64,000 nt of DNA, taken from contig JAEPNV010000001.1 in the NCBI GenBank assembly GCA_017643215.1, forward strand, positions 310,001 through 374,000, in the 5' to 3' direction. Below are positions 53,589-62,673 of the stretch, in pieces. Source of the DNA: Roseibium sp. GTDB taxonomy: Bacteria; Pseudomonadota; Alphaproteobacteria; Rhizobiales; Stappiaceae. The notes beneath the pieces are model-generated. The model was not told where the DNA came from and searched no databases. It saw nothing but the letters and a program-made list of their open reading frames with translations. Position 1 is the first letter of the stretch; every line of letters begins with the position of its first letter. A program made the translations under genes and the position numbers.

Positions 53589-55913
53589 TTATGCTGCTTC
53601 GCGGCCGCCGCCCGCTTCCATTTCGGCGCGGCTTTCCAGACCGACGCCGTATTCGTTGGCCCAAATGATGGTCATCGGCCATTTGCTTCCGTTGGCCCGC
53701 TCCATGATCACGTGTGTTCCCACAGGAGCGCCGGCAAACGGCATGACACCCGCGCCGCCATTAGACACGTTGATCAGATAGGTGGTGTGGGCCGTGTTGT
53801 TGGTATGAATTGTAATTTTTTCACCGCCGCCGGATTCGCGCACCGCGCGGCGACGCTCCTCAACGTCACTGGCCATCTCTTCCAGGAAGCCTTCGACACC
53901 CCGCGCCATTGAGTCTGCAACCCCCTTCACCTCTCGGGCGATCCGGTCCACAGTCTCTGCTTCGCTGGCCGTCTCTTGAATGCGGCTGCTGACCGCCGTG
54001 GCGCTCTGAACGGCATTGCCTGTGCCATCGGCGGCCATTGTGATGCTCTGCGAGATTTCACGTGTGGCCTGACTTTGTTCGCGGACCGCCGTGGTAATCG
54101 CACCGGTCACGTCCATGATGTCTTCGATTGAGGACGTGATCTCGCGGATCGATCCCACTGCGCCGTCCGTCAAGCCTTGAACGGCGCTGATTTGCGTCGC
54201 GATTTCTTCCGTTGCCTTGGCTGTTTGCGTGGACAGTTCCTTGACTTCCGCGGCGACGACCGCAAAGCCCTTTCCAGCTTCGCCCGCGCGGGCCGCCTCG
54301 ATCGTGGCGTTGAGTGCAAGAAGATTGGTCTGCTCGGCAATGTCGCGGATCATCTCGACAACGGTGCCGATCTTCTGTGCCGCGTCAGACAGGCTGGAAA
54401 CGTTCTGATCCGTCTGTCGTGCGATGCCGGTCGCCTGACTGATGATTTCGTTCGCCCGGTTCGACTGGTTCATGATCTCGTCGATCGCGCTGGCCATTTC
54501 CTCCGCCGCCGCGGCCACGGTCTGAACATTTTCAGAGGATGAACTGGACGCATTGCGGGCGGTTTCCGCGCCGCTCGACGCATTTGCGGATATGGCCGAC
54601 ACACGCTCGGCAATTTCGATCATGTTCTCTGTCTTGGTATCGACATCGAACGTGACCTCGCCCATGAGTTCACGGAATTTGTTGATGAGAGTTTCCATCT
54701 GGTTTTGGCGAAGCCGTTCCTTGTCGCGCTCCTGGGCCGCGTCCGCCTCAAGCGCTAGGCGCATGCGGGCATTTTCCTGAAAGACGACGCCGGCCCGGGC
54801 GAGTTCGCCGATCACGTCTGATCGATCCGTCATTGGCATCTCGAAATCGAGTTCGCGGTCCACGATCCGAATGAGATTGCGTCTGATGGTGTTCAAGGAC
54901 CGGTTGATTGCGGCGGTCTGCCAGAAGCTGACGATCAGCGTCGCGGCCACCAGGACAAGTGCCGCGCCGGCCAATGTATAGACACGGTTCCACGCGTTGG
55001 CCTCGAGTAGCCCAGCACGGATCTGGGCGGCGTCGACGAACGAGTGAGCCACAGAACGGATCAGACCGAGCCGTTTGGTGGCCGTGGCGAACCAAACGGA
55101 TCCGTCAATGCCCTGACCGTCAAGCGTTTGCGGCAACTCGCGCAGCACTTGGCGCCACGCCATCACCTGGTCCACATCCGGGCCAGCCACCGCGGCGTCA
55201 AACGCAGCCAATTGTTCGGGCGTTGCTTCCTCCTTGAATTTCCGCAGGTAGGACGTTTCGACCGATAAGCGATCGTAATAGGCCAGAAACAGGTTTTGCG
55301 AGACGCTTCCATCCAGCATTGCTTTCGCAAACAGGCGCCCGCCAAGAGCCCGCTCAAGGCCGCCCGCCTCCGTTGCCTCCGTCAAGTGGGCGAACGGGAC
55401 CATCTGGATGACATATTCCTTGTCATGGCTCGCTTGCACTGCTGCATAGACCACCCCGAGCAGCAACCGTACCCTTTCGGTGTAGAACTTCAGGTTCTCC
55501 GCGCCCGTCGCCAATTTGCTGTCGACGCGGGCGCGATGCCCCGCAATTGCGTCAAGCTCGCCTGCCGCTTCCTGGATGTAAGTTTGAAGCGGGGTGTCCA
55601 TCAACGAAAGGGATGCAACCGCTTGATATAAATTCGCCAAAGCCGCGTCGGACAGTTCGCGTTGCTCGAGCAGAAGGGACCTGGGCCTGTCGGCATGCCC
55701 TGACGCAAGCAGCACCGCGGTCCGGCCGCGTTCCTTCTGCAATTCGTGCAGTGTGGCTTCCGCGTCCTGAGCTATTTTTGAAATCGGGAGCAAATCCGCC
55801 GCGCGTTGTGCATCGCGATAGCTCTCGGTGAGAAAGAATGCCGTGAAACCGAGCAGCGCGATCAACGGCACAATGACCGCCAAGGCGATTTGAATCCTGA
55901 GCGATTTGAGCAT
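53589..55913 (-). CDS. Methyl-accepting chemotaxis protein with a NIT nitrate/nitrite-sensing domain and a PilZ-like tail
   Basis: A 774-residue chemoreceptor. TM1 at residues about 5-28; the periplasmic part (about 30-310) is a NIT domain, with the marker [20 protein letters not shown]2 near [19 protein letters not shown] is followed by a HAMP-type linker and the methyl-accepting signalling domain, with the hairpin [20 protein letters not shown]. Residues about 690-770 resemble PilZ: RRAVR fits R-x-x-x-R and INVSNGGAG fits the N-x-S-x-x-G motif, so c-di-GMP binding is possible. It adjoins nasT/nasS, suggesting nitrate or nitrite taxis. It is transcribed away from them. Confidence 0.88.
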   Translation of the reverse strand: MLKSLRIQIALAVIVPLIALLGFTAFFLTESYRDAQRAADLLPISKIAQDAEATLHELQKERGRTAVLLASGHADRPRSLLLEQRELSDAALANLYQAVASLSLMDTPLQTYIQEAAGELDAIAGHRARVDSKLATGAENLKFYTERVRLLLGVVYAAVQASHDKEYVIQMVPFAHLTEATEAGGLERALGGRLFAKAMLDGSVSQNLFLAYYDRLSVETSYLRKFKEEATPEQLAAFDAAVAGPDVDQVMAWRQVLRELPQTLDGQGIDGSVWFATATKRLGLIRSVAHSFVDAAQIRAGLLEANAWNRVYTLAGAALVLVAATLIVSFWQTAAINRSLNTIRRNLIRIVDRELDFEMPMTDRSDVIGELARAGVVFQENARMRLALEADAAQERDKERLRQNQMETLINKFRELMGEVTFDVDTKTENMIEIAERVSAISANASSGAETARNASSSSSENVQTVAAAAEEMASAIDEIMNQSNRANEIISQATGIARQTDQNVSSLSDAAQKIGTVVEMIRDIAEQTNLLALNATIEAARAGEAGKGFAVVAAEVKELSTQTAKATEEIATQISAVQGLTDGAVGSIREITSSIEDIMDVTGAITTAVREQSQATREISQSITMAADGTGNAVQSATAVSSRIQETASEAETVDRIAREVKGVADSMARGVEGFLEEMASDVEERRRAVRESGGGEKITIHTNNTAHTTYLINVSNGGAGVMPFAGAPVGTHVIMERANGSKWPMTIIWANEYGVGLESRAEMEAGGGREAA

Positions 55914-56189
55914 TGTAAATATTCCTCAGCGGAAGGTTTTGAAAAACATCGCTATATTTGAATCATCTGGTTAACAGGACGTGCACGCGGAGGTAGTGCA
56001 TGTGATGTACGTAGTAATACGCATTTTGTGTTCCGATTCCGCGCATTTCTGCGGCCTGAATTGACAAAAGGCCGTATGCCGGAAATCGATGCAGAAATTC
56101 ACTGCCCGCTCAGGATGCAGATTTGGAAATTCGAATAGTGCGGCGCAGCATATTGTTGCATAAGAAATAGACCTGCGCATAATCAGGGC

Positions 56190-56777
56190 ATGGACAGTGC
56201 GCTCTCAATTCTCGTCATCGACGAAAACCGGATCCGGGCGTCGATCATCGAGCAGGGGCTGCGCGAGGCGGGGCATGATCACGTTGTCGTGATCCATCAA
56301 GTGTCCGGGCTTGTCCGGCAGATTGCCGATATTGCGCCGGACGTGATCGTCATTGATCTGGAAAATCCCAACCGCGACCAGCTTGAGCACATTTTTCAGG
56401 TTTCGCGCGCCGTCCGCCGGCCGATCGCCATGTTCGTCGACACCTCCGAACCCGGGTCCATTGAGGCGGCGGTGGATGCCGGCGTTTCGGCCTATGTCGT
56501 TGACGGCCTCAAGAAGGAACGGGTGAAAGCGATCATGGATATGGCCATCAGCCGGTTCCGGGCGTTCTCCCGCCTGGAAGGTGAGCTGGAGGCGGCCCGT
56601 GGCGCGCTGGCCGCCCGCAAGACGGTTGATCGTGCAAAAGGCATTTTGATGAAATCCAAGGGTTTGTCGGAACAGGAGGCCTATGACCTCTTGCGGCGGA
56701 CCGCCATGCAACAAAGCCGGAAAATCAATGAGGTGGCGGAAAGCCTGATCATTGCCGCCGGCCTTTTGGAGGAATGA
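56190..56777 (+). CDS. nasT: NasT, ANTAR-domain RNA-binding antiterminator
   Basis: A 195-residue response-regulator-like protein. Receiver part (residues 1-120) with VIDENR, phospho-acceptor Asp in VIVIDLENP, and Lys in DGLKKERV. A coiled linker leads to the C-terminal ANTAR domain (about 130-195), with VDRAKGILMKSKGLSEQEAY. NasT frees RNA polymerase from a leader terminator by binding paired hexaloop hairpins when nitrate relieves it from NasS. Its own target appears to be the nrtA leader at 58162-58269. nasS follows 60 bp later. Confidence 0.94.
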   Translation: MDSALSILVIDENRIRASIIEQGLREAGHDHVVVIHQVSGLVRQIADIAPDVIVIDLENPNRDQLEHIFQVSRAVRRPIAMFVDTSEPGSIEAAVDAGVSAYVVDGLKKERVKAIMDMAISRFRAFSRLEGELEAARGALAARKTVDRAKGILMKSKGLSEQEAYDLLRRTAMQQSRKINEVAESLIIAAGLLEE

Positions 56778-56836
56778 GCGGTGGGGTGCGGACACGCCTT
56801 TGCGCGGTATTGCGAAACTGAGCCGGGGACGATGCA

Positions 56837-57991
56837 ATGACCGCTGCATCACGCCAGGTCGTCGCCGGCTTCATTCCCTTGCTTGACGCGGCTGTTCTGA
56901 TCGCCGCCAGGGAAGGCGGTTTTGCCGAGCGCGAGGGGATCGGTCTGAAGCTCGTGCGCGAAACCTCCTGGGCGAACATCCGCGACCGGATGGCGGTCGG
57001 TCATTTTGACGTGGCCCACATGCTCGCGCCCATGCCGATCGCCTCGACATTGAAGCTGACTGCGTTGCCGGTGCCCATGCGCGCGGCGATGGTGTTGGGA
57101 TTGGGTGGCAACGCGATCACCGTTTCAACTGCCGTGGCCGCCGGAATGGCAAATGAGGGCTGGGACGGAACCCTCGATCCGCTGGCCTCGGGGCAGGCCC
57201 TGGCAAGCCATGTCCGCGATCGGGCTACGCGCGGGCAATCTCATTTGAAGTTCGGTGTTGTGCACCCGTTTTCCGGGCATGCCTATGAGCTGAGATACTG
57301 GCTTGCGGCGGCGGGCCTTGATCCGGCGGTGGATGTCGAGATCACCGTCGTTCCACCAAGGATCATGCCCGACGCGTTGGCCAACCATCATCTCGATGGC
57401 TATTGCGTCGGCGAACCCTGGAACACGGTCGCGGTTGATGCCGGCGCCGGACGGTTCGCCACCTGCAAGCAGCTTATCTGGCCCAACAGTCCGGAAAAGG
57501 TCCTTGGGGCAACGGAGGCCTGGGCAAACGCACATCCAGATACACTGGTCAGGCTGATCCGGGCGTTGGGACAGGCCGCGGCCTGGTGTGGTGATCCGCG
57601 CAATACAGCCGCGTTGGCCGAGCTTCTGTCTGGCGGGGAATACCTGGATTGCCGGCCAAACGAATGCATCCCGGCCTTGACTGGTCGGTTGAGGGTCGCG
57701 GGCGATCGCGAGACACACGTTCCCGGATTTTTCCAGTTTACCGGACAGGCGGGGGCGGTCCCGCGCAGGGAGCACGGGCTCTGGTTCTATTCGCAGATGC
57801 TCAGATGGCGGCAGATCTCCTATTCGGCAGAAGATGCCGATCGCGTTGCGGCCATATTCGACGGCACGATGTGCCGGGACGCGCTCGGAGTCGCAGGTCC
57901 GGGGGACGACGCCGGACGATCGGATGTGGCGTTTTTCGACCGCCGGCGCTTTGATCCGGCAGCGGTCGAGGACTACGCCCTGTCCTTTTAA
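56837..57991 (+). CDS. nasS: NasS, cytosolic nitrate/nitrite sensor and NasT antagonist
   Basis: A 384-residue protein of the NrtA/CmpA binding-protein family without any signal peptide, so it is cytosolic. It has [48 protein letters not shown] and the FFQFTGQAGAVPRREHGLW region. NasS binds NasT and releases it when nitrate is bound. It directly precedes the nrt leader. Confidence 0.93.
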   Translation: MTAASRQVVAGFIPLLDAAVLIAAREGGFAEREGIGLKLVRETSWANIRDRMAVGHFDVAHMLAPMPIASTLKLTALPVPMRAAMVLGLGGNAITVSTAVAAGMANEGWDGTLDPLASGQALASHVRDRATRGQSHLKFGVVHPFSGHAYELRYWLAAAGLDPAVDVEITVVPPRIMPDALANHHLDGYCVGEPWNTVAVDAGAGRFATCKQLIWPNSPEKVLGATEAWANAHPDTLVRLIRALGQAAAWCGDPRNTAALAELLSGGEYLDCRPNECIPALTGRLRVAGDRETHVPGFFQFTGQAGAVPRREHGLWFYSQMLRWRQISYSAEDADRVAAIFDGTMCRDALGVAGPGDDAGRSDVAFFDRRRFDPAAVEDYALSF

Positions 57992-58132
57992 TGGGCGGGA
58001 TGCTGCTTTGCACAATTTTCCGGCAACTGCCTGTGCCATGCGCCTAACCGGCAATCAGGATGGCCTATACGGGTTATTACGTACAATCGGATATCAGTTT
58101 GAAATATATCAATAAAATCAGACTCCGGCGTT

Positions 58133-58148
58133 TGGCACGATATCTGCT
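58133..58148 (+). promoter_or_regulatory. Sigma-54 (RpoN) promoter of the nrt-nir operon
   Basis: TGGCACGATATCTGCT has the -24 GG and -12 GC separated by exactly ten bases and matches TGGCAC-N5-(T/C)TGC(A/T). A transcript starting about 12 bases after the GC would begin near 58159, immediately before the first leader hairpin. No convincing NtrC site was found upstream. Confidence 0.75.
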
Positions 58149-58158
58149 AATCTGAAGG

Positions 58159-58269
58159 CCGGAGCCAATGACGGCTCACAACATATGGCGCCCAAGGTTG
58201 GGCGTTAACGGCAAAGCCGCCGATTTGATCCGCCTGCCTCCCAAGCGCGGATCAAATGGCGGCTTTTTT
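58159..58269 (+). ncRNA. ANTAR-target leader RNA with dual hexaloop hairpins and antitermination terminator
   Basis: Hairpin P1 at 58162-58177: stem GAGCC/GGCTC, loop AATGAC. Hairpin P2 at 58189-58204: stem CGCCC/GGGCG, loop AAGGTT. Both loops have A at position 1 and G at position 4, the known ANTAR-binding pattern. The intrinsic terminator at 58216-58269 follows 12 bases later. NasT binding is predicted to let RNA polymerase read through into nrtA. The regulator genes nasTS lie just upstream. Confidence 0.88.
58216..58269 (+). terminator. Intrinsic terminator in the nrtA leader
   Basis: Arms 58216-58233 and 58247-58263 pair over 17 bp with a single bulged G, around a 13-base loop, and are followed by TTTTTT (58264-58269). 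It is placed about 50 bp before the nrtA start, as expected for attenuation. Confidence 0.92.
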
Positions 58270-58321
58270 CGTTGCTGCGTTGGGTCCTGCACCAGGATCG
58301 GCGGAACAGAGGGGATTGGAC

Positions 58322-59722
58322 GTGACTATTTTCAAATCGATGCCGAAGCGCGTGGCGCTTTCCGCCTTGGTAGCGGCAGCGGTGGCGATGCCCGCATCCG
58401 CCGCGTTCGCGGAGATGCTGGATGTCGAAAAGGACGAGTTGAAGTTCGGCTTCATCAAACTCACCGACATGGCGCCGCTCGCGGTGGCCTATGAAAACGG
58501 CTATTTCGAGGATGAGGGCCTGTTTGTCACGCTGGAGGCCCAGGCCAACTGGAAAGTGCTGCTCGACCGCGTCATCACGGGCGAACTCGACGGCGCGCAC
58601 ATGCTTGCCGGCCAGCCGCTGGCCGCGACCATCGGTTTTGGCACGAAGGCGCATATCGTGACGCCGTTTTCCATGGATCTGAACGGAAACGGCATCACCG
58701 TGTCCAACGAGATCTGGGACATGATGAAGCCCCATATCGAGATGCAGCCCGACGGCAAGCCGGTGCATCCGATCAAAGCGTCGTCGCTGAAACCGGTCGT
58801 CGAGCAGTTCAAGGCCGAGGGAAAGCCGTTCAATATGGGCATGGTGTTCCCGGTCTCCACGCACAATTACGAGCTTCGGTATTGGCTCGCCTCCGGTGAC
58901 ATTCATCCGGGCTATTATTCCAAGACCGATATTTCCGGGCAGATCCAGGGCGATGCCCTGTTGTCGGTCACCCCGCCGCCGCAAATGCCGGCCACTTTGG
59001 AAGCGGGCACCATCCACGGCTACTGCGTTGGCGAGCCCTGGAACCAGCAGGCCGTGTTCAAGGGCATCGGCGTGCCGGTCATCACCGACTACCAGATCTG
59101 GAAGAACAATCCGGAGAAGGTGTTTGGCCTGACCAAGGAATTCACCGAAGAGTATCCCAACACCACGCTAGCGCTGACCAAGGCGCTGATCCGCGCCGCC
59201 AAGTGGCTGGACGAGAACGACAACGCCAACCGCATGGACGCGGTCGAAATCCTGGCGCGCTCCGAATATGTCGGTGCTGACGCCGAGGTGATCGCCAACT
59301 CCATGACCGGCACGTTCGAGTTCGAAAAGGGCGACAAGCGCGAGATTCCGGACTTCAACGTTTTTTACCGCTATTTCGCGACCTATCCTTACTACTCCGA
59401 CGCCATCTGGTACCTCACCCAAATGCGCCGCTGGGGCCAGATCGCCGAGCATCAGCCTGATGACTGGTACCACCAGGTGGCCAAGGACGTTTACCGTCCC
59501 GACATCTATCTGGAAGCGGCAAAGATGCTGGTCGAAGAAGGCCATGTCGATGAGGCCGACTTCCCTTGGGACACGGACGGCTACAAGGCCCCGACACCGG
59601 CTGAAGACATCATCGACGGCATTTCCTACGACGGCCGGTTCCCCAACGCCTACATCGACAGCCTGCCGATCGGCCTGAAAGGCAAACAGATCGTCGACGG
59701 CAGTGAAGTGGTCGGCGGCTGA
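58322..59722 (+). CDS. nrtA: Nitrate ABC transporter substrate-binding protein
   Basis: A 466-residue exported protein starting at GTG 58322, eight bases after GAGGGG. A longer frame start at 58256 lies inside the leader terminator and is rejected; ATG 58340 is an alternative. The signal peptide is [20 protein letters not shown]. NrtA-family motifs: [52 protein letters not shown] and [19 protein letters not shown]. It binds nitrate (or nitrite) in the periplasm. A GC-rich stem-loop follows. Confidence 0.94.
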   Translation: MTIFKSMPKRVALSALVAAAVAMPASAAFAEMLDVEKDELKFGFIKLTDMAPLAVAYENGYFEDEGLFVTLEAQANWKVLLDRVITGELDGAHMLAGQPLAATIGFGTKAHIVTPFSMDLNGNGITVSNEIWDMMKPHIEMQPDGKPVHPIKASSLKPVVEQFKAEGKPFNMGMVFPVSTHNYELRYWLASGDIHPGYYSKTDISGQIQGDALLSVTPPPQMPATLEAGTIHGYCVGEPWNQQAVFKGIGVPVITDYQIWKNNPEKVFGLTKEFTEEYPNTTLALTKALIRAAKWLDENDNANRMDAVEILARSEYVGADAEVIANSMTGTFEFEKGDKREIPDFNVFYRYFATYPYYSDAIWYLTQMRRWGQIAEHQPDDWYHQVAKDVYRPDIYLEAAKMLVEEGHVDEADFPWDTDGYKAPTPAEDIIDGISYDGRFPNAYIDSLPIGLKGKQIVDGSEVVGG

Positions 59723-59729
59723 GCCGGCC

Positions 59730-59755
59730 GCGGCGGCGGGCAACACCGCCGCCGC
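59730..59755 (+). other. Stem-loop after a transporter binding-protein gene (5 of 5)
   Basis: GCGGCGGCGG pairs perfectly with CCGCCGCCGC (10 bp) around the loop GCAACA, seven bases after the nrtA stop. TTGTTT follows, so partial termination is also possible. Confidence 0.75.
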
Positions 59756-59799
59756 TTGTTTCCCCACAACGTCTTTTTAAGGACATAAGGACCATTCAA

Positions 59800-60882
59800 A
59801 TGGCCAATGCTGAAACCGCGGCCGGTCTGGACCCGGACCGTCTCACGCGCCGGGAGCGGCTTTTCACCCGGATCAACAAGGCGGCGGGCTGGCTGGACGC
59901 GCTCGGGTTTTCCTGGCTGGTGCCGTTGATGAAGATCGCCGCGGGCGATAATCCCAGGGAGCAACTGGGTGAACTGAAGCGGGTGCTGGTTATCCCACTC
60001 GTTGGCATCGGCCTGTTTTTGATGCTGTGGGCGGCGCTTGCGCCTCAGGTTCAAACGTCCTTGGGCGCCGTGCCCGGACCGGCGCAGGTCTGGACTCAGG
60101 CGGTCAACCTTTGGGACGACCACGTCCGCGAACGCGAAAAGGCCGCCGCCTTTTATGAACGGCAGGAAACCCGCAATGCCAAGCTCGAAGCCGAGGGCAG
60201 GGCCGACAAGGTCAAGTGGCGCGACTATACGGGTAAGCCGACCTATATCGACCAGATCGGAACATCGCTCAAAACCGTCGGGATCGGCTTTCTGATCGCG
60301 ACGATCATCGCGGTACCGCTCGGCATTGCGTCGGGTCTTTCGCGCACGTTCAACGGCGCGATCAATCCGATCATTCAAATCTTCAAGCCGGTTTCACCGC
60401 TCGCCTGGCTGCCGATCGTCACCATGATCGTCTCGGCCACCTACGCCAATCCCTTCGACTGGCTGTCCAAGTCGCTGTTGATTTCGGCCGTGACCGTCAC
60501 GCTGTGTTCCATGTGGCCGACCCTGATCAATACGGCGCTTGGTGTTGCCTCCGTTGACCGGGACCTCATGAATGTCGGCCGCGTGCTGCAGCTTCCGACC
60601 TGGAAGACCATCACAAAGCTCGTACTGCCATCGTCGCTGCCGCTGATTTTCACCGGTCTACGTTTGTCGCTGGGTGTCGGCTGGATGGTGCTGATCGCGG
60701 CCGAAATGCTGGCGCAGAATCCCGGTCTTGGAAAGTTCGTCTGGGATGAATTCCAGAACGGATCGTCCCAGTCGCTTGCGCGGATCATGGTCGCGGTCCT
60801 GACGATCGGCCTGATCGGCTTCATGCTGGACCGGCTGATGTTCGCCCTGCAGCGCGCCTTCACATTCTCGGCGAACCGGTAA
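59800..60882 (+). CDS. nrtB: Nitrate ABC transporter permease
   Basis: A 360-residue permease with about six membrane segments and a long N-terminal soluble part (to about residue 60). The loop [26 protein letters not shown] is the EAA-type interface, and [22 protein letters not shown] is typical of NrtB/TauC. It partners with the double ATPase encoded 10 bp later. Confidence 0.94.
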   Translation: MANAETAAGLDPDRLTRRERLFTRINKAAGWLDALGFSWLVPLMKIAAGDNPREQLGELKRVLVIPLVGIGLFLMLWAALAPQVQTSLGAVPGPAQVWTQAVNLWDDHVREREKAAAFYERQETRNAKLEAEGRADKVKWRDYTGKPTYIDQIGTSLKTVGIGFLIATIIAVPLGIASGLSRTFNGAINPIIQIFKPVSPLAWLPIVTMIVSATYANPFDWLSKSLLISAVTVTLCSMWPTLINTALGVASVDRDLMNVGRVLQLPTWKTITKLVLPSSLPLIFTGLRLSLGVGWMVLIAAEMLAQNPGLGKFVWDEFQNGSSQSLARIMVAVLTIGLIGFMLDRLMFALQRAFTFSANR

Positions 60883-60892
60883 GGAGGCGGCG

Positions 60893-62653
60893 ATGGCTTT
60901 TCTGGAAGTGTCCGGCGTCTCCAAGTCCTACGGCGAAGGCGCCAAGCGGACCGATGTTCTCCAAGACATCAACCTGAAGGTGGAGGATGGCGAGTTTATT
61001 GCCATCGTCGGCTTCTCCGGCACCGGCAAGACCACGCTGATCTCGCTCCTGGCCGGCCTGATCGAACCGGACGAAGGTGGCATCATCTTCAAGGGCAAGG
61101 AGATCGATGGTCCAGGACCGGAACGCGGCGTTGTGTTCCAGTCCTATTCCCTGATGCCGTGGCTGTCCGTGTTCGGAAACGTCGCCCTGGCGGTTGACAG
61201 TGTCTTCAAGGGAAAGCCGGCGGCCGAACGGCGGGACATTGCGGACACCTATATCGACATGGTCGGGCTGACCCATGCCCGGGACCGGAAGCCGGCGGAA
61301 TTGTCCGGCGGCATGCGCCAGCGTGTGGCCGTGGCAAGGGCGCTGGCCATGCGGCCGGAAGTCCTCCTGCTGGACGAGCCGCTGTCCGCGCTCGACGCCC
61401 TGACCCGGGCCAAGCTGCAGGACGAGTTCGCGGCGATCTGCGAACAGGAAAAGAAGACGATCGTGCTCATCACCAACGATGTTGACGAGGCGATCCTTCT
61501 GGCCGACCGCATCATTCCCCTAAAGCCGGGAACGACCGCGACACTCGGCCCTGAGTTCGCCGTGCCGTTCAAACGTCCGCGCGACCGGGATGAACTCAAT
61601 CATGACGATGATTTCATCCGCCTGCGCGCCGACATCACCGAATATCTGATGGCGGTGGGCGCGGAACGCGGAGCCGATCTGGAACGCGACATCGTGCTTC
61701 CCAATATCGTCCCGATCACACAGCGGATCGCCGGGACGGACAAGCTGCCGGCCGCTTATGAGAGGGCCGCGCAGACGGTGACCGATGATCGTTTTCTTGA
61801 ATTTAGCCAGCTCAAGAAGGTTTATCCGACTCCGAAAGGCCCATTGACGGTTGTCGATGGCTTCGATCTGAAGATGCAAAAGGGTGAGTTCATCACGCTG
61901 ATCGGCCATTCGGGATGCGGCAAGTCGACGGTCCTGTCGATGGTGGCCGGCCTCAATCCGATCACCGAGGGCGGCATCATCCTGGATGGAACCCATGTGG
62001 TGAATGCGGGCCCCGACCGGGCCGTTGTGTTCCAGGCGCCATCCCTGATGCCCTGGCTGACGGCCCATGAGAATGTCGCGCTCGGTGTCGACAAGGTCTA
62101 TCCGGATGCGTCCCGCGCGGAAAAACGCGACATCATCGAGTACTACCTTTCCCGGGTGGGCCTTGCCGATGCCATGCAAAAACCGGCGGCGGACCTGTCC
62201 AACGGCATGAAACAACGCGTCGGCATCGCGCGGGCTTTTGCTCTGTCGCCCAAGCTGCTTTTACTCGACGAGCCGTTCGGCATGCTCGACAGCCTGACCC
62301 GGTGGGAACTCCAGGACGTCTTGATGGACGTGTGGAAGCGGACCCAGGTCACCGCGATTTGTGTCACGCATGACGTGGATGAGGCAATCCTGCTCGCCGA
62401 CCGCGTTGTCATGATGTCCAACGGGCCGAATGCCCGCATAGGCAACATCATGGAGGTCGATCTGCCGCGGCCCCGGTCACGCAAACAGCTTCTGGCCCAC
62501 CCCGACTACTACGCCTATCGCGAGGAACTGCTCGACTTCCTGGAAGCCTATGAGGGCGGCGCGGACCCGAGCGAGGCGCAGCTTCAATCCATCCAGGCCA
62601 AGCGGGCGGCGCGGCTTGCCCGCCAAAAGGCCGCCATGGACGCCGCCGAGTGA
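60893..62653 (+). CDS. Nitrate ABC transporter, two ATPase domains in one protein (NrtC/NrtD-type)
   Basis: A 586-residue protein with two ABC ATPase domains. Domain 1 (residues 1-265): Walker [10 protein letters not shown], signature LSGGMRQRV, Walker [12 protein letters not shown], and ITNDVDEA where a His is normally found (Asn instead). Domain 2 (about 300-560): GHSGCGKST, signature LSNGMKQRV (Gly replaced by Asn), [11 protein letters not shown] and THDVDEA. In cyanobacteria NrtC and NrtD are separate and NrtC carries a binding-protein tail; here they are fused and no tail is present. The Asn for the switch His in domain 1 suggests asymmetric ATP use. Confidence 0.92.
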   Translation: MAFLEVSGVSKSYGEGAKRTDVLQDINLKVEDGEFIAIVGFSGTGKTTLISLLAGLIEPDEGGIIFKGKEIDGPGPERGVVFQSYSLMPWLSVFGNVALAVDSVFKGKPAAERRDIADTYIDMVGLTHARDRKPAELSGGMRQRVAVARALAMRPEVLLLDEPLSALDALTRAKLQDEFAAICEQEKKTIVLITNDVDEAILLADRIIPLKPGTTATLGPEFAVPFKRPRDRDELNHDDDFIRLRADITEYLMAVGAERGADLERDIVLPNIVPITQRIAGTDKLPAAYERAAQTVTDDRFLEFSQLKKVYPTPKGPLTVVDGFDLKMQKGEFITLIGHSGCGKSTVLSMVAGLNPITEGGIILDGTHVVNAGPDRAVVFQAPSLMPWLTAHENVALGVDKVYPDASRAEKRDIIEYYLSRVGLADAMQKPAADLSNGMKQRVGIARAFALSPKLLLLDEPFGMLDSLTRWELQDVLMDVWKRTQVTAICVTHDVDEAILLADRVVMMSNGPNARIGNIMEVDLPRPRSRKQLLAHPDYYAYREELLDFLEAYEGGADPSEAQLQSIQAKRAARLARQKAAMDAAE

Positions 62654-62673
62654 AAGCCTGTCGAGGACATCTC

